From NCBI GenBank assembly GCA_937995495.1, contig CALKKA010000101.1:1-9165 (forward strand): 9,165 nucleotides of DNA, written 5' to 3'. Positions 1 through 5,621 of this stretch are shown here, piece by piece. The first letter of the stretch is position 1; the number at the start of each line of letters is the position of its first letter. The DNA comes from an uncultured Phycisphaerae bacterium. GTDB taxonomy: Bacteria > Planctomycetota > Phycisphaerae > Sedimentisphaerales > Anaerohalosphaeraceae. Both the position numbers and the translations under genes were made by a program. The notes beneath the pieces were generated by a model, which saw only the letters and a list, made by a program, of their open reading frames with translations, was not told where the DNA came from and ran no database searches.

Positions 1-558
1 CACGCGTGGGAAATCGAAACAAGAGGCAAGGACAAAACAGCCTGTGAGATCAGAAACGATCCTTCCGTCTATCCTCTTGAAAAGATTCTTCAGGCAGCTG
101 AGATGACAGGCCGCGGCCAGGCCGTCCTCCAACAGCAGCTGGCCGCCTTACAGGATCCTGAGCCGATGGTCCGTTACTGGGCCGTGATAGGTCTGCAGTC
201 TCAGGACTGGCCGGCCAATAGTATCCAAGATCAACTGGTTAAATTGCTGGATGATCCAGCGCCCTATGTACGGTATGAAGCAGCCAAACTTTGCTATACA
301 CATTCCAAGCATCAAAAAGCAAAGGATGTATTGATAGCTGGGACCCGTCAAACGCACAGCATTTTGGTAAATACTGCGATGCGAAAAATTCGTCAGTTGA
401 ATGAAGACGCTGCGGACTTTTCACAAGCGATAAGCCAGCTAAAGGAGCGGTACCAGGATCTGGAGGATAAAAAGAAGATTTATGAAATTGGCGCATCGAT
501 TACGAGCATTGAAAATCTCCTCACCGGACAATATGCTGAACCGGTTGATGCATTTTAA
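1..558 (+). CDS. C-terminal part of a sulfatase-like protein with HEAT-like repeats (5' end outside window)
   Basis: The reading frame is open from the first base, so this is the last 185 residues of a longer protein; the ATG at 103 is internal. The fragment opens with HAWEIETRGKD and then an RNDPSVYPLEKIL segment. I recall this arrangement from sulfatases of the alkaline-phosphatase superfamily, just after the catalytic domain. Two helical HEAT-like units follow, at about residues 50-66 (DPEPMVRYWAVIGL) and 84-98 (DDPAPYVRYEAAKL), with a weaker third at about 115-133. The tail is charged and helical. The sulfatase active site (CxPSR/CxAxR) would lie upstream and cannot be checked. Such enzymes usually remove sulfate esters from polysaccharides in the periplasm or outside the cell; the repeats are probably a scaffold or protein-contact module. 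The gene ends tail-to-tail with the transporter gene, overlapping it by 4 bases. The HEAT assignment is fairly secure; the sulfatase assignment is inferred from the junction sequence. Confidence 0.65.
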   Translation, partial: HAWEIETRGKDKTACEIRNDPSVYPLEKILQAAEMTGRGQAVLQQQLAALQDPEPMVRYWAVIGLQSQDWPANSIQDQLVKLLDDPAPYVRYEAAKLCYTHSKHQKAKDVLIAGTRQTHSILVNTAMRKIRQLNEDAADFSQAISQLKERYQDLEDKKKIYEIGASITSIENLLTGQYAEPVDAF

Positions 559-1403
559 TCGTTAAGTACGCTCTGATTTCTGAGACTCATTGAGACGGCA
601 GAAATAACAATGATGCCGCCGGGTATCGCCCATTTTCCCGGGACTTCCCCTAGAAAGAGATAAACCCATAAAGGATTCAGAATGGGCTCTATCATCGGAA
701 TCATGATCGACTTGAGCGCGCTTATTCTTTTTATCGCAATCGAATATAAAATATGTGGAATCCCCAGTTGAAAAATACCCAAGAGAGACAATGCAACCCA
801 ATCCTTGCTTTGTGGTAATTGGCCAAACATAAAGGGTAAACATATGACCGCCGTCAAGATGTTCCCAATAAAAGCTGAGCCAATGGGGGATGTATTCTTC
901 TGCAGCCGCATACAAACAATATACCCGGCAAAAATAATGCCGCTAAGAATCGATAAAAGATTTCCATAGATATTTTGAATCGTTAAACGATCGAAAAAAA
1001 ACAGTGCAATCCCAAAGATTGCAATTGTAATCGCTATCCAATCGGAGATTCTCACTCTTTCTTTAAGAATGAATAAGCTGCCAATGGCCACATAAACGGG
1101 AGCAGTATACTGTAAAAGAATGGCATTGGCGGCAGTGGTTAATCGCATTGAGACGACGAACAGAATAACATTCGCTGAGTAACAAATCGCGCCAACTATT
1201 TGAGTTCGAGATAAAGTCAGATCATGGCGTCTTACAATAGTGATCATGACGAGCATGGCCAGGAGACTTCGTGTCCCAGCAACAGCCATGGGATTCCACG
1301 AAATAAACTTCACCAAAACTCCCCCGAGGCTCCATAAAAATGCTGTTATGAGCAGTAGGGCATGAGGCAAGTATCTTGAAGAGTCTGTGCTTGTTATGTT
1401 CAT
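555..1403 (-). CDS. EamA/DMT-family inner-membrane transporter
   Basis: This 282-residue protein is of normal length for the drug/metabolite transporter superfamily. It shows about ten hydrophobic segments in two EamA repeats, roughly residues 13-137 and 147-275. Typical motifs are LLQYTAPVYVAI near the end of TM4 in the first half and EPILNPLWVYLFLGE at about 239-253 in the second half, the classic signature before the last helix. Members usually export or import small metabolites such as amino acids and their derivatives; the substrate cannot be read from sequence. The start is the ATG at 1401-1403, which has only a GAGA tract directly upstream, too close for a good ribosome binding site. 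It lies 30 bases downstream of the DUF1638 stop on the same strand, so it may be the last gene of that transcript. Its 3' end overlaps the convergent sulfatase-like gene by 4 bases, and no terminator is visible between them. Confidence 0.88.
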   Translation of the reverse strand: MNITSTDSSRYLPHALLLITAFLWSLGGVLVKFISWNPMAVAGTRSLLAMLVMITIVRRHDLTLSRTQIVGAICYSANVILFVVSMRLTTAANAILLQYTAPVYVAIGSLFILKERVRISDWIAITIAIFGIALFFFDRLTIQNIYGNLLSILSGIIFAGYIVCMRLQKNTSPIGSAFIGNILTAVICLPFMFGQLPQSKDWVALSLLGIFQLGIPHILYSIAIKRISALKSIMIPMIEPILNPLWVYLFLGEVPGKWAIPGGIIVISAVSMSLRNQSVLND

Positions 1404-1433
1404 CTCAAAATTTGATAATTCAATAAATAATTC

Positions 1434-2210
1434 TCATCCGTTTGACTCGTGTGGCGTATCAGGTTCAGGAGTGCAGTGGTCGCAGTGGGGTTCGGTTTTC
1501 ATAATGTGGGCTTTGGTCAGGTCGTCGCGGATGGTTTGGCCGGGTGAGACTACCAGAAAGTCCTCATCATCCCAGTTGCCATCAATGAGTTGCTGAATCA
1601 GTTCATCGCTACCTGCGATCTCGTCATACTCCCAGCCCAGATAATTAGCACATTCTTTTGTGTAGGCCTTGGCATTTTCGGACCCCGGCAGACCCCAATC
1701 GATGAAGACGGCGCGTTTGTATTCTCTGATCCAGCCCTGCTCCATGTCCATGAGGTATTGAGCGTTGTCGGCGCCATATTTTTCGGTGTATTGGGCAAGG
1801 ATCGTCTCAAAGCGTTCCTGACCCGGCATAGGCGCATTGCATTGTTCGATCCAGCCGATGCTGTACCAATAAATACCCTTATGCGTATCGAAATACTCCT
1901 GATAGCGGTGGCGGCTGCCAAGCAGCAGGGTCATACAGTCATGGCCTCTCGTGACGACGATAGGAATATCGCTGTGCAGGCCGGTGATGCCGTTGCTGCA
2001 CAGGCAATAGCCAAGCAGTATTGCATCATAGGGTTTGCCGGTACAGTCAGCGGTTTTGTCCAGTTCTTTCTGGACTTCGCTGCGCAGAATATCCGGTGTG
2101 TCATGAAGCCCCTGAGGCATCAGTATAATATCGATGATGTTATTGCAACGGGATGCACACAAATACGCCTCTCGCTGCATTACCTTGCATGTCACAAATT
2201 TAAATCGCAT
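1434..2210 (-). CDS. DUF1638 domain protein
   Basis: The 258-residue protein matches the DUF1638 pattern: an N-terminus like MRFKFVTCKV followed by RE, then MPQGLHDTP (31-39), GYCLCSNGITGL (67-78) and RGHDCMTLLLGS (88-99). It is cysteine-rich (C8, C18, C22, C56, C69, C71, C92, C124, C187, C243, C246). The C-terminal PHCDHC (241-246) looks like a metal- or cofactor-binding element. The biochemical function is not established as far as I know. My recollection is that the family is often encoded beside corrinoid methyltransferase genes, which agrees with the neighbours here. No signal peptide is seen, so it is probably cytoplasmic. The ATG at 2208-2210 is chosen because the family normally begins this way, although the ribosome binding site is weak. 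The gene lies 44 bases downstream of the homocysteine methyltransferase gene and is probably cotranscribed with it. A role in corrinoid or thiol handling is inference only. Confidence 0.85.
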   Translation of the reverse strand: MRFKFVTCKVMQREAYLCASRCNNIIDIILMPQGLHDTPDILRSEVQKELDKTADCTGKPYDAILLGYCLCSNGITGLHSDIPIVVTRGHDCMTLLLGSRHRYQEYFDTHKGIYWYSIGWIEQCNAPMPGQERFETILAQYTEKYGADNAQYLMDMEQGWIREYKRAVFIDWGLPGSENAKAYTKECANYLGWEYDEIAGSDELIQQLIDGNWDDEDFLVVSPGQTIRDDLTKAHIMKTEPHCDHCTPEPDTPHESNG

Positions 2211-2235
2211 GGTGGAATAGTCCAGCTGAAATCAT
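2200..2235 (-). CDS. Possible 11-residue leader ORF overlapping the DUF1638 start
   Basis: In the 44-base gap after the homocysteine methyltransferase gene, an ATG at 2233-2235 is preceded by AAAGGG at 6 bases spacing, a much better ribosome binding site than the one in front of the DUF1638 ATG. It encodes MISAGLFHHAI and stops at 2200-2202, running out of frame across the DUF1638 start. It could feed ribosomes to the next gene by translational coupling. The ORF is short enough to arise by chance, so this is a weak call. Confidence 0.2.
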   Translation of the reverse strand: MISAGLFHHAI

Positions 2236-2254
2236 TAGGTGCCCTTTGCCATTT

Positions 2255-3145
2255 TCAGGAGATTTTTTTAACGGCCGCGGCGAGAAGATTCGGAGTCGTT
2301 CCGCAACAACCGCCCAGGATCATAGCGCCGGTGTCTTTGATCTGTTGGAGTCCATCGGCATATGCATCGGCCGAGAGTTTGTAAACGGCCTTATCGCCTT
2401 CCAACTCCGGTCGACCTGCATTAGGTTCAGCCAGCAACAGCACACTGCTTCCATCTAATGCGCTGGCATATTCGCTTGCCAACTGAGCATAACCGGCCAT
2501 ATCCAGAGTTCCGCAGTTAAAACCTAATGCTGTAATGCCGCTATCGGCCAACTGCTCAGCCGCTTGAGAGGGCGATACACCCATCATCGTGCGAAACCCA
2601 TCACCGGCCGGATCGTATGCGAGTGAAACAAAAATAGGAAGATCCGAAACACTCTGAACCGCTTGGATTGCAATCTCAATTTCATCCAGCGCGGTCATAG
2701 TCTCAATGATGAAAGCATCGACGCCACCAGCGAATAGCCCTGAGGCTTGATTAGCGAAATCAGCCTGCAAGGCTTCTGGCTTAACTGGCCCCAGTGGCTC
2801 GAGAAAATCACCGCATGGTCCGATGTTACCCAGGACATATTTATCCTCACCCGCTGCTTCACGAGCCAACTTGGCGGCAGCCAGATTAATATCATAAACC
2901 TTTTCGGCATGTCCATGCCGCTTAAGAACAAATCCATTCGCACCAAAGGTGTTGGTGGTCACGGCATCGGCACCGGCATTCAGATAGTGCTCATGCACTG
3001 TGCGGACAATGTCTGGTGATTCGATATTCAAATAATCATTGCATTGGCCAACCGGTGCACCGGCCTCAATAAGCTGTGTGCCCATCGCACCATCCAAAAA
3101 TAAAACTCCCAAACGTAAGCGATCTTGTAATGCTGTACGTGTCAT
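2255..3145 (-). CDS. Stand-alone homocysteine S-methyltransferase domain protein (MetH N-terminal / BHMT-like)
   Basis: The 296-residue protein is a single homocysteine-binding (S-methyltransferase) TIM barrel. Visible motifs are DGAMGTQL (18-25), TNTFGAN (64-70), the first zinc cysteine in GFNCG (C211) and the second pair in GGCCGT (C280, C281). These are the three Cys that hold the zinc activating the thiol in MetH, BHMT and MmuM enzymes. It lacks the pterin, B12 and reactivation domains of full MetH, so the methyl donor must come from elsewhere. Candidates are the methyl-corrinoid protein encoded at 4879, or a small donor such as a betaine or S-methylmethionine. It is cytoplasmic, with no signal peptide. 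The ATG at 3143-3145 has an AAAGGA ribosome binding site 4-5 bases upstream, partly inside a small hairpin. The gene lies upstream of DUF1638 and probably shares its transcript. Family assignment is strong; the physiological methyl donor is unknown. Confidence 0.9.
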   Translation of the reverse strand: MTRTALQDRLRLGVLFLDGAMGTQLIEAGAPVGQCNDYLNIESPDIVRTVHEHYLNAGADAVTTNTFGANGFVLKRHGHAEKVYDINLAAAKLAREAAGEDKYVLGNIGPCGDFLEPLGPVKPEALQADFANQASGLFAGGVDAFIIETMTALDEIEIAIQAVQSVSDLPIFVSLAYDPAGDGFRTMMGVSPSQAAEQLADSGITALGFNCGTLDMAGYAQLASEYASALDGSSVLLLAEPNAGRPELEGDKAVYKLSADAYADGLQQIKDTGAMILGGCCGTTPNLLAAAVKKIS

Positions 3146-3151
3146 AACTTC

Positions 3152-3167
3152 CTTTCACTACTGAAAG
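3152..3167 (-). promoter_or_regulatory. Small hairpin overlapping the ribosome binding site of the homocysteine methyltransferase gene
   Basis: In the minus-strand RNA, CUUUCA and UGAAAG form a perfect 6-bp stem with a GUAG loop. The 3' arm contains the first half of the AAAGGA ribosome binding site of the gene starting at 3145. Folding would partly hide the site and could modulate translation. No known riboswitch consensus surrounds it, and a stem this short can occur by chance. Confidence 0.3.
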
Positions 3168-3209
3168 TGCTTAAATCGGCAATTATCAATATGAAGTCCT
3201 CAAGTTATG

Positions 3210-3237
3210 ATTATTCAAATAAACAAGTCATTGTAAA
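3210..3237 (-). promoter_or_regulatory. Candidate sigma-70-type promoter for the homocysteine methyltransferase-DUF1638 unit
   Basis: Reading the minus strand, TTTACA (3232-3237) and AATAAT (3210-3215) are separated by 16 bases, each hexamer one mismatch from consensus. Transcription would start near 3203 and give a leader of about 58 bases before the ATG at 3145. The 118-base gap between the regulator stop and this gene is AT-rich and has no clear terminator. The unit may therefore also receive readthrough from the regulator gene. Confidence 0.4.
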
Positions 3238-3263
3238 ATCCAAAATAGTAGTTTTTCATAGGA

Positions 3264-4538
3264 TTATCGTTGATTTCTTTTTCGAAATTCAGTAGGGGAC
3301 ATGCCGACCTGCTGTTTGAAAGTGCGGTTAAAAAAACTCAAGTTTGCGAAACCAGAATCAAAGCAGACCTCAATACATGTCATATCTGTCGAAAGGAGCA
3401 GGTATTTCGCTCGCTGAATCCGGGTGGAGTTCAGGTACTTAAATGCCGTTGTGTTCAACTCATCTTTAAAAAGATGACAGAGCCTTGAGCTGCTTAAATA
3501 TGCAGCTTTGGCGATGTCAGATAAAGTAATTTTTCCTTTATAGTGATTCTGGATATATTCCATGGCCGGTTTAAGCCGTGAATTTTTGTGAGTCTGGTGG
3601 AATTCATAGACACAATCGATAAAATCGTTGAGCGCCAAGCTGATCCAGGCACAAATCTCTTCTTGGTTTTCCAACGAAATGACTTTGTTAATATAATCAG
3701 CATTTTTCTTGAGCAGGATTTCCGGGGCAATTCCTGATTCAGATGCTGAGCGGCTGAGAATACTCAGCAGTTCGACCAGACGAACTTTGAGTATATCAAT
3801 TTGTCCTGGGTTGCAGAACATAATATTGCCGAGGATTGAATTCAGGATTTCACGGGCACCTGTTTTGTCGCCGATGCGGACTTTGGCGATGAGTTCTCGC
3901 TCGCTTTCAAAGGGGTATATTTCAGTGAAGCCGGAGAGTTTTTGGTGGTGGATGGCTTCGCCGATCCTGGCTTGCTGGAGGCTTTTATGGCGTTTCCATC
4001 GAATGACGCGTGGGTCAAGCGAGGTTGTATTGTAAAGAAGAATATAAAGCATTTCAAGTGCATCGTGAATGAACCTTGAATTAAGCAGGGGCAGTTTTTC
4101 TGCCGTAGCGAAAAGTGCTTCAGAGTCGTATTTTAATCCGATGAGGCGCTTTTCCATATCGATTTCGGTGGAGCGCTGAAAGGGTTCCGGCAGAGATTGT
4201 GCCAAAAAGATGCAGCCCAGCGGTTGTTCATTATTCATCACCGGCACACAGCTTTCGAGAATACCTGCATGACACAGTGTCGTATAGGGTTGGCCGGTTT
4301 CAAATGCGATCTTCATACTTCGAATGTGATCTTCATGGCAGCGTTTTTTTCCGGCTTTGGTTTGACATACGAATTTGCAAAAATGCGGTTGTGAATTCTT
4401 CGAACAATGAGATGGGAGTCGTCTGCCTTGCATGTCCACTGTTTCCAGGGGGATGTCGAAGTGTTTATGAAAGTCTTTTTCGATCTGCTGAAACTGCTTT
4501 TGCGTGATCATTTTTGTTAAAGCTGTTTTTTTCGACAT
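3264..4538 (-). CDS. AraC-family transcriptional regulator with N-terminal PocR sensor domain
   Basis: This 424-residue cytoplasmic DNA-binding protein has a PocR-type ligand-binding domain at about residues 10-175. That domain shows the expected cysteine pattern (C45, C54, C58, C67, C89, C97, C109), the CHAGILESCVPV core (89-100) and a GCIFLAQ strand (108-114). A helical linker (about 200-310) follows, then a two-helix-turn-helix AraC domain (about 322-421) containing ITLSDIAKAAYLSSSRLCHLF and the second-HTH signature FDSGFANLSFFNRTFK with SPTEFRK at the end. PocR domains sense small molecules, and PocR-AraC proteins typically activate adjacent catabolic genes. I chose the ATG at 4536-4538 because AAAGG lies 8 bases upstream and promoter-like hexamers lie just before it. 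An in-frame GTG at 4608-4610 would add 24 residues but lacks a ribosome binding site. The gene is divergent from the corrinoid operon, its probable target. The inducer is unknown. Confidence 0.9.
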   Translation of the reverse strand: MSKKTALTKMITQKQFQQIEKDFHKHFDIPLETVDMQGRRLPSHCSKNSQPHFCKFVCQTKAGKKRCHEDHIRSMKIAFETGQPYTTLCHAGILESCVPVMNNEQPLGCIFLAQSLPEPFQRSTEIDMEKRLIGLKYDSEALFATAEKLPLLNSRFIHDALEMLYILLYNTTSLDPRVIRWKRHKSLQQARIGEAIHHQKLSGFTEIYPFESERELIAKVRIGDKTGAREILNSILGNIMFCNPGQIDILKVRLVELLSILSRSASESGIAPEILLKKNADYINKVISLENQEEICAWISLALNDFIDCVYEFHQTHKNSRLKPAMEYIQNHYKGKITLSDIAKAAYLSSSRLCHLFKDELNTTAFKYLNSTRIQRAKYLLLSTDMTCIEVCFDSGFANLSFFNRTFKQQVGMSPTEFRKRNQR

Positions 4539-4562
4539 GAATCCAGCCTTTCCTTGCACGGC

Positions 4563-4592
4563 AATATAATACAATCGCATAAGCTTTTTCAA
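4563..4592 (-). promoter_or_regulatory. Candidate promoter of the PocR-AraC regulator gene
   Basis: On the minus strand, TTGAAA (4587-4592) and TATATT (4563-4568) are 18 bases apart, each with one mismatch to consensus. This would give a short leader before the ATG at 4538. A perfect TATAAT also occurs at 4599-4604 but lacks a good -35. Either promoter would start transcription downstream of the GTG at 4610, which supports the shorter regulator protein. Confidence 0.35.
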
Positions 4593-4685
4593 AAAGTTAT
4601 TATACTGCACCTTTGTAGTTAAATATCATGTATGTTTATTATATTACATAATTTATCAACAGTCAAGGCATATTCATTCCAAGAG

Positions 4686-4710
4686 GTTTCAAACGAGTGT
4701 TTCAAAGAGT
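4686..4710 (+). repeat. Tandem direct repeat, candidate AraC-type operator
   Basis: GTTTCAAACGAGT (4686-4698) is followed immediately by GTTTCAAAGAGT (4699-4710), a direct repeat differing by one deleted base. The core GTTTCAAAC is itself a 4-bp palindrome around a central C. The array ends about 25 bases before the -10 element at 4738, so it abuts the -35 position, as class II AraC-type activator sites do. The 13-base period is shorter than the roughly 21 bases common for AraC-family half-sites, so the regulator may bind differently. Confidence 0.45.
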
Positions 4711-4720
4711 TTTCGGCTTA

Positions 4721-4743
4721 ATATAGCAATATTATGCTATATA
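4721..4743 (+). promoter_or_regulatory. 22-base palindrome overlapping an extended -10 element of the corrinoid operon
   Basis: ATATAGCA (4721-4728) and TGCTATAT (4735-4742) form a perfect 8-bp inverted repeat around a 6-base centre. The right arm contains TGCTATATA (4735-4743), which fits an extended -10 promoter (TGnTATAAT type), while the -35 position (GGCTTA) is poor. A promoter with a weak -35 preceded by a tandem operator suggests activator-dependent transcription starting near 4750. The palindrome could itself bind a dimeric protein or simply reflect AT-rich promoter DNA. Confidence 0.35.
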
Positions 4744-4774
4744 AGAGCAATAAATGATTGGATGGAAATCTGAT

Positions 4775-4787
4775 ATTATCGGATAAT
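4775..4787 (+). repeat. Short palindrome in the leader of the corrinoid operon
   Basis: ATTATC and GATAAT flank a single central G, giving a perfect 13-base palindrome about 25-35 bases downstream of the predicted transcription start. The loop is too short for an RNA hairpin, so if functional it would be a DNA site. It could be chance in AT-rich sequence. Confidence 0.2.
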
Positions 4788-4878
4788 TAGCAGTCGCTTG
4801 AGAAGGCCTTTCGGCAATCTACATGCAATAAGAATAACTCTAGGAAAATTAGCTAACTTTTTTACAGGAGTATTAAAA

Positions 4879-5505
4879 ATGGCAGATTTACAGGGATTAG
4901 CAGACGCGGTTATTAAAGGAAATCAGGGCGAAGCTGTACGACTGACTCAGGAAGCGCTCGATGAAGGGCTCGGTCCAAAGAAAGTCCTAGAGGACGGTTT
5001 GATTGCCGGGATGAATGTTATTGGCGTGCGTTTTAAGGCCAATGAGGTGTACATCCCGGAAGTACTCATCTCGGCTCGGGCGATGAAGATGGCGATGGAG
5101 ATTTTAGAACCTCAGTTGGCGGCAGCGGGTGTGGATCCGGTTGGAAAGGCTTTGATCGGTACAGTTCAGGGGGATTTGCATGATATCGGAAAGAATCTTG
5201 TGGTGATGATGCTCAAGGGGGCTGGTTTTCACGTTGAGGATATCGGTGTGGATGTGGCGCCGGATATATTTGTCGAAAAGATCAAGGACAGTCAAGTGTC
5301 TATCGTCGGCTTGAGTGCTTTATTGACCACAACGATGCCGGCGATGGAGAAGACCGTTCAAGCGATCAGGGAAGCGAAGCTGGGTTGCAAGATTATGATT
5401 GGCGGAGCCCCGGTGACACAGAATTATGCGGACACGATTGGAGCTGATGGTTATGCGGCTGATGCGGCAAGCGCAGTTGATGTGGCGAAAGACTTTTTGA
5501 ATTAA
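4879..5505 (+). CDS. Corrinoid (cobalamin-binding) methyl-carrier protein of the MtaC/MtbC/MtgC type
   Basis: The 208-residue cytoplasmic protein has the two-part architecture of methyltransferase-associated corrinoid proteins. Residues 1-85 form a helical cap domain and residues about 90-208 a Rossmann-like B12 domain. The lower-ligand motif DxHxxG is D99-L100-H101-D102-I103-G104, followed by the usual GKNLV. The S-x-L motif (S146-A147-L148) and the GG motif (G175-G176) are also present. Its cobalt accepts a methyl group from a substrate-specific methyltransferase and passes it on, usually to tetrahydrofolate. I start it at the ATG at 4879 because AGGAG sits 8 bases upstream; an in-frame TTG at 4798 would add 27 residues unlike the family. 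It is the first gene of a plus-strand run with fhs, folD and metF. The 112-base gap to fhs may allow higher expression of this protein. Which methyltransferase it serves cannot be told from the window. Confidence 0.93.
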   Translation: MADLQGLADAVIKGNQGEAVRLTQEALDEGLGPKKVLEDGLIAGMNVIGVRFKANEVYIPEVLISARAMKMAMEILEPQLAAAGVDPVGKALIGTVQGDLHDIGKNLVVMMLKGAGFHVEDIGVDVAPDIFVEKIKDSQVSIVGLSALLTTTMPAMEKTVQAIREAKLGCKIMIGGAPVTQNYADTIGADGYAADAASAVDVAKDFLN

Positions 5506-5617
5506 GCAATATGACCTTCTTCCAATAATGCTGCTTGATGCGTGTCTAAGAGTGATCTAAACATTAATTCTCTCTTAAACTGCAGGTGATTTTCATGTTA
5601 ATAGAAAGCATTTTATT
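5506..5617 (+). other. Intergenic gap between corrinoid gene and fhs, with a weak stem-loop
   Basis: Bases 5544-5552 (GTCTAAGAG) can pair with 5572-5580 (CTCTTAAAC) at 8 of 9 positions around a 19-base loop. No U-tract follows, so it does not look like an intrinsic terminator; it might stabilise or process the transcript. I saw no strong promoter here, so fhs is probably transcribed with the corrinoid gene. Confidence 0.3.
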
Positions 5618-5621
5618 ATGA
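5595..5621 (+). CDS. Possible 8-residue leader ORF coupled to the fhs start
   Basis: An ATG at 5595 is preceded by AGGTG (5584-5588) at 6 bases spacing, the only good ribosome binding site near fhs. It encodes MLIESILL, and its TGA (5619-5621) overlaps the fhs ATG in an ATGA arrangement. The fhs ATG itself has only a poor AGAAAG upstream. This is the usual geometry of translational coupling, where a ribosome terminating on the leader reinitiates on fhs. No conservation data support it. Confidence 0.3.
   Translation: MLIESILL

Larger units (their letters stand above)
4539..4878. promoter_or_regulatory. Divergent control region between the PocR-AraC gene and the corrinoid-fhs-folD-metF operon
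   Basis: This 340-base AT-rich stretch has no convincing gene. It holds promoter-like hexamers for the minus-strand regulator at its left end, a tandem repeat at 4686-4710, a 22-base palindrome with an embedded extended -10 at 4721-4743, and a short palindrome at 4775-4787. A leader of roughly 130 bases then leads to a strong ribosome binding site, AGGAG at 4866-4870, 8 bases before the ATG at 4879. I searched by eye for the cobalamin riboswitch B12 box and SAM riboswitch motifs and saw neither. Confidence 0.6.

Noticed and set aside
1590..2384. 264-residue plus-strand open frame
   Set aside because: It lies antisense to the DUF1638 and homocysteine methyltransferase genes, both with clear family motifs. 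Its translation shows no recognisable domain and its start has no convincing ribosome binding site.
4539..4610. N-terminal extension of the PocR-AraC protein from a GTG codon
   Set aside because: It has no ribosome binding site, and promoter-like hexamers lie within or just before this stretch. The PocR domain begins after the ATG at 4538.
4798..4878. N-terminal extension of the corrinoid protein from a TTG codon
   Set aside because: The extension is unlike the family, while the ATG at 4879 has AGGAG at ideal spacing and gives the usual N-terminus.
4611..4878. Cobalamin or SAM riboswitch before the corrinoid gene
   Set aside because: Neither the B12 box nor SAM riboswitch core motifs are visible, and the leader is too short for a full cobalamin riboswitch after the predicted start.
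5544..5580. Intrinsic terminator after the corrinoid gene
   Set aside because: The stem is AT-rich with a mismatch and a 19-base loop, and no U-tract follows it.
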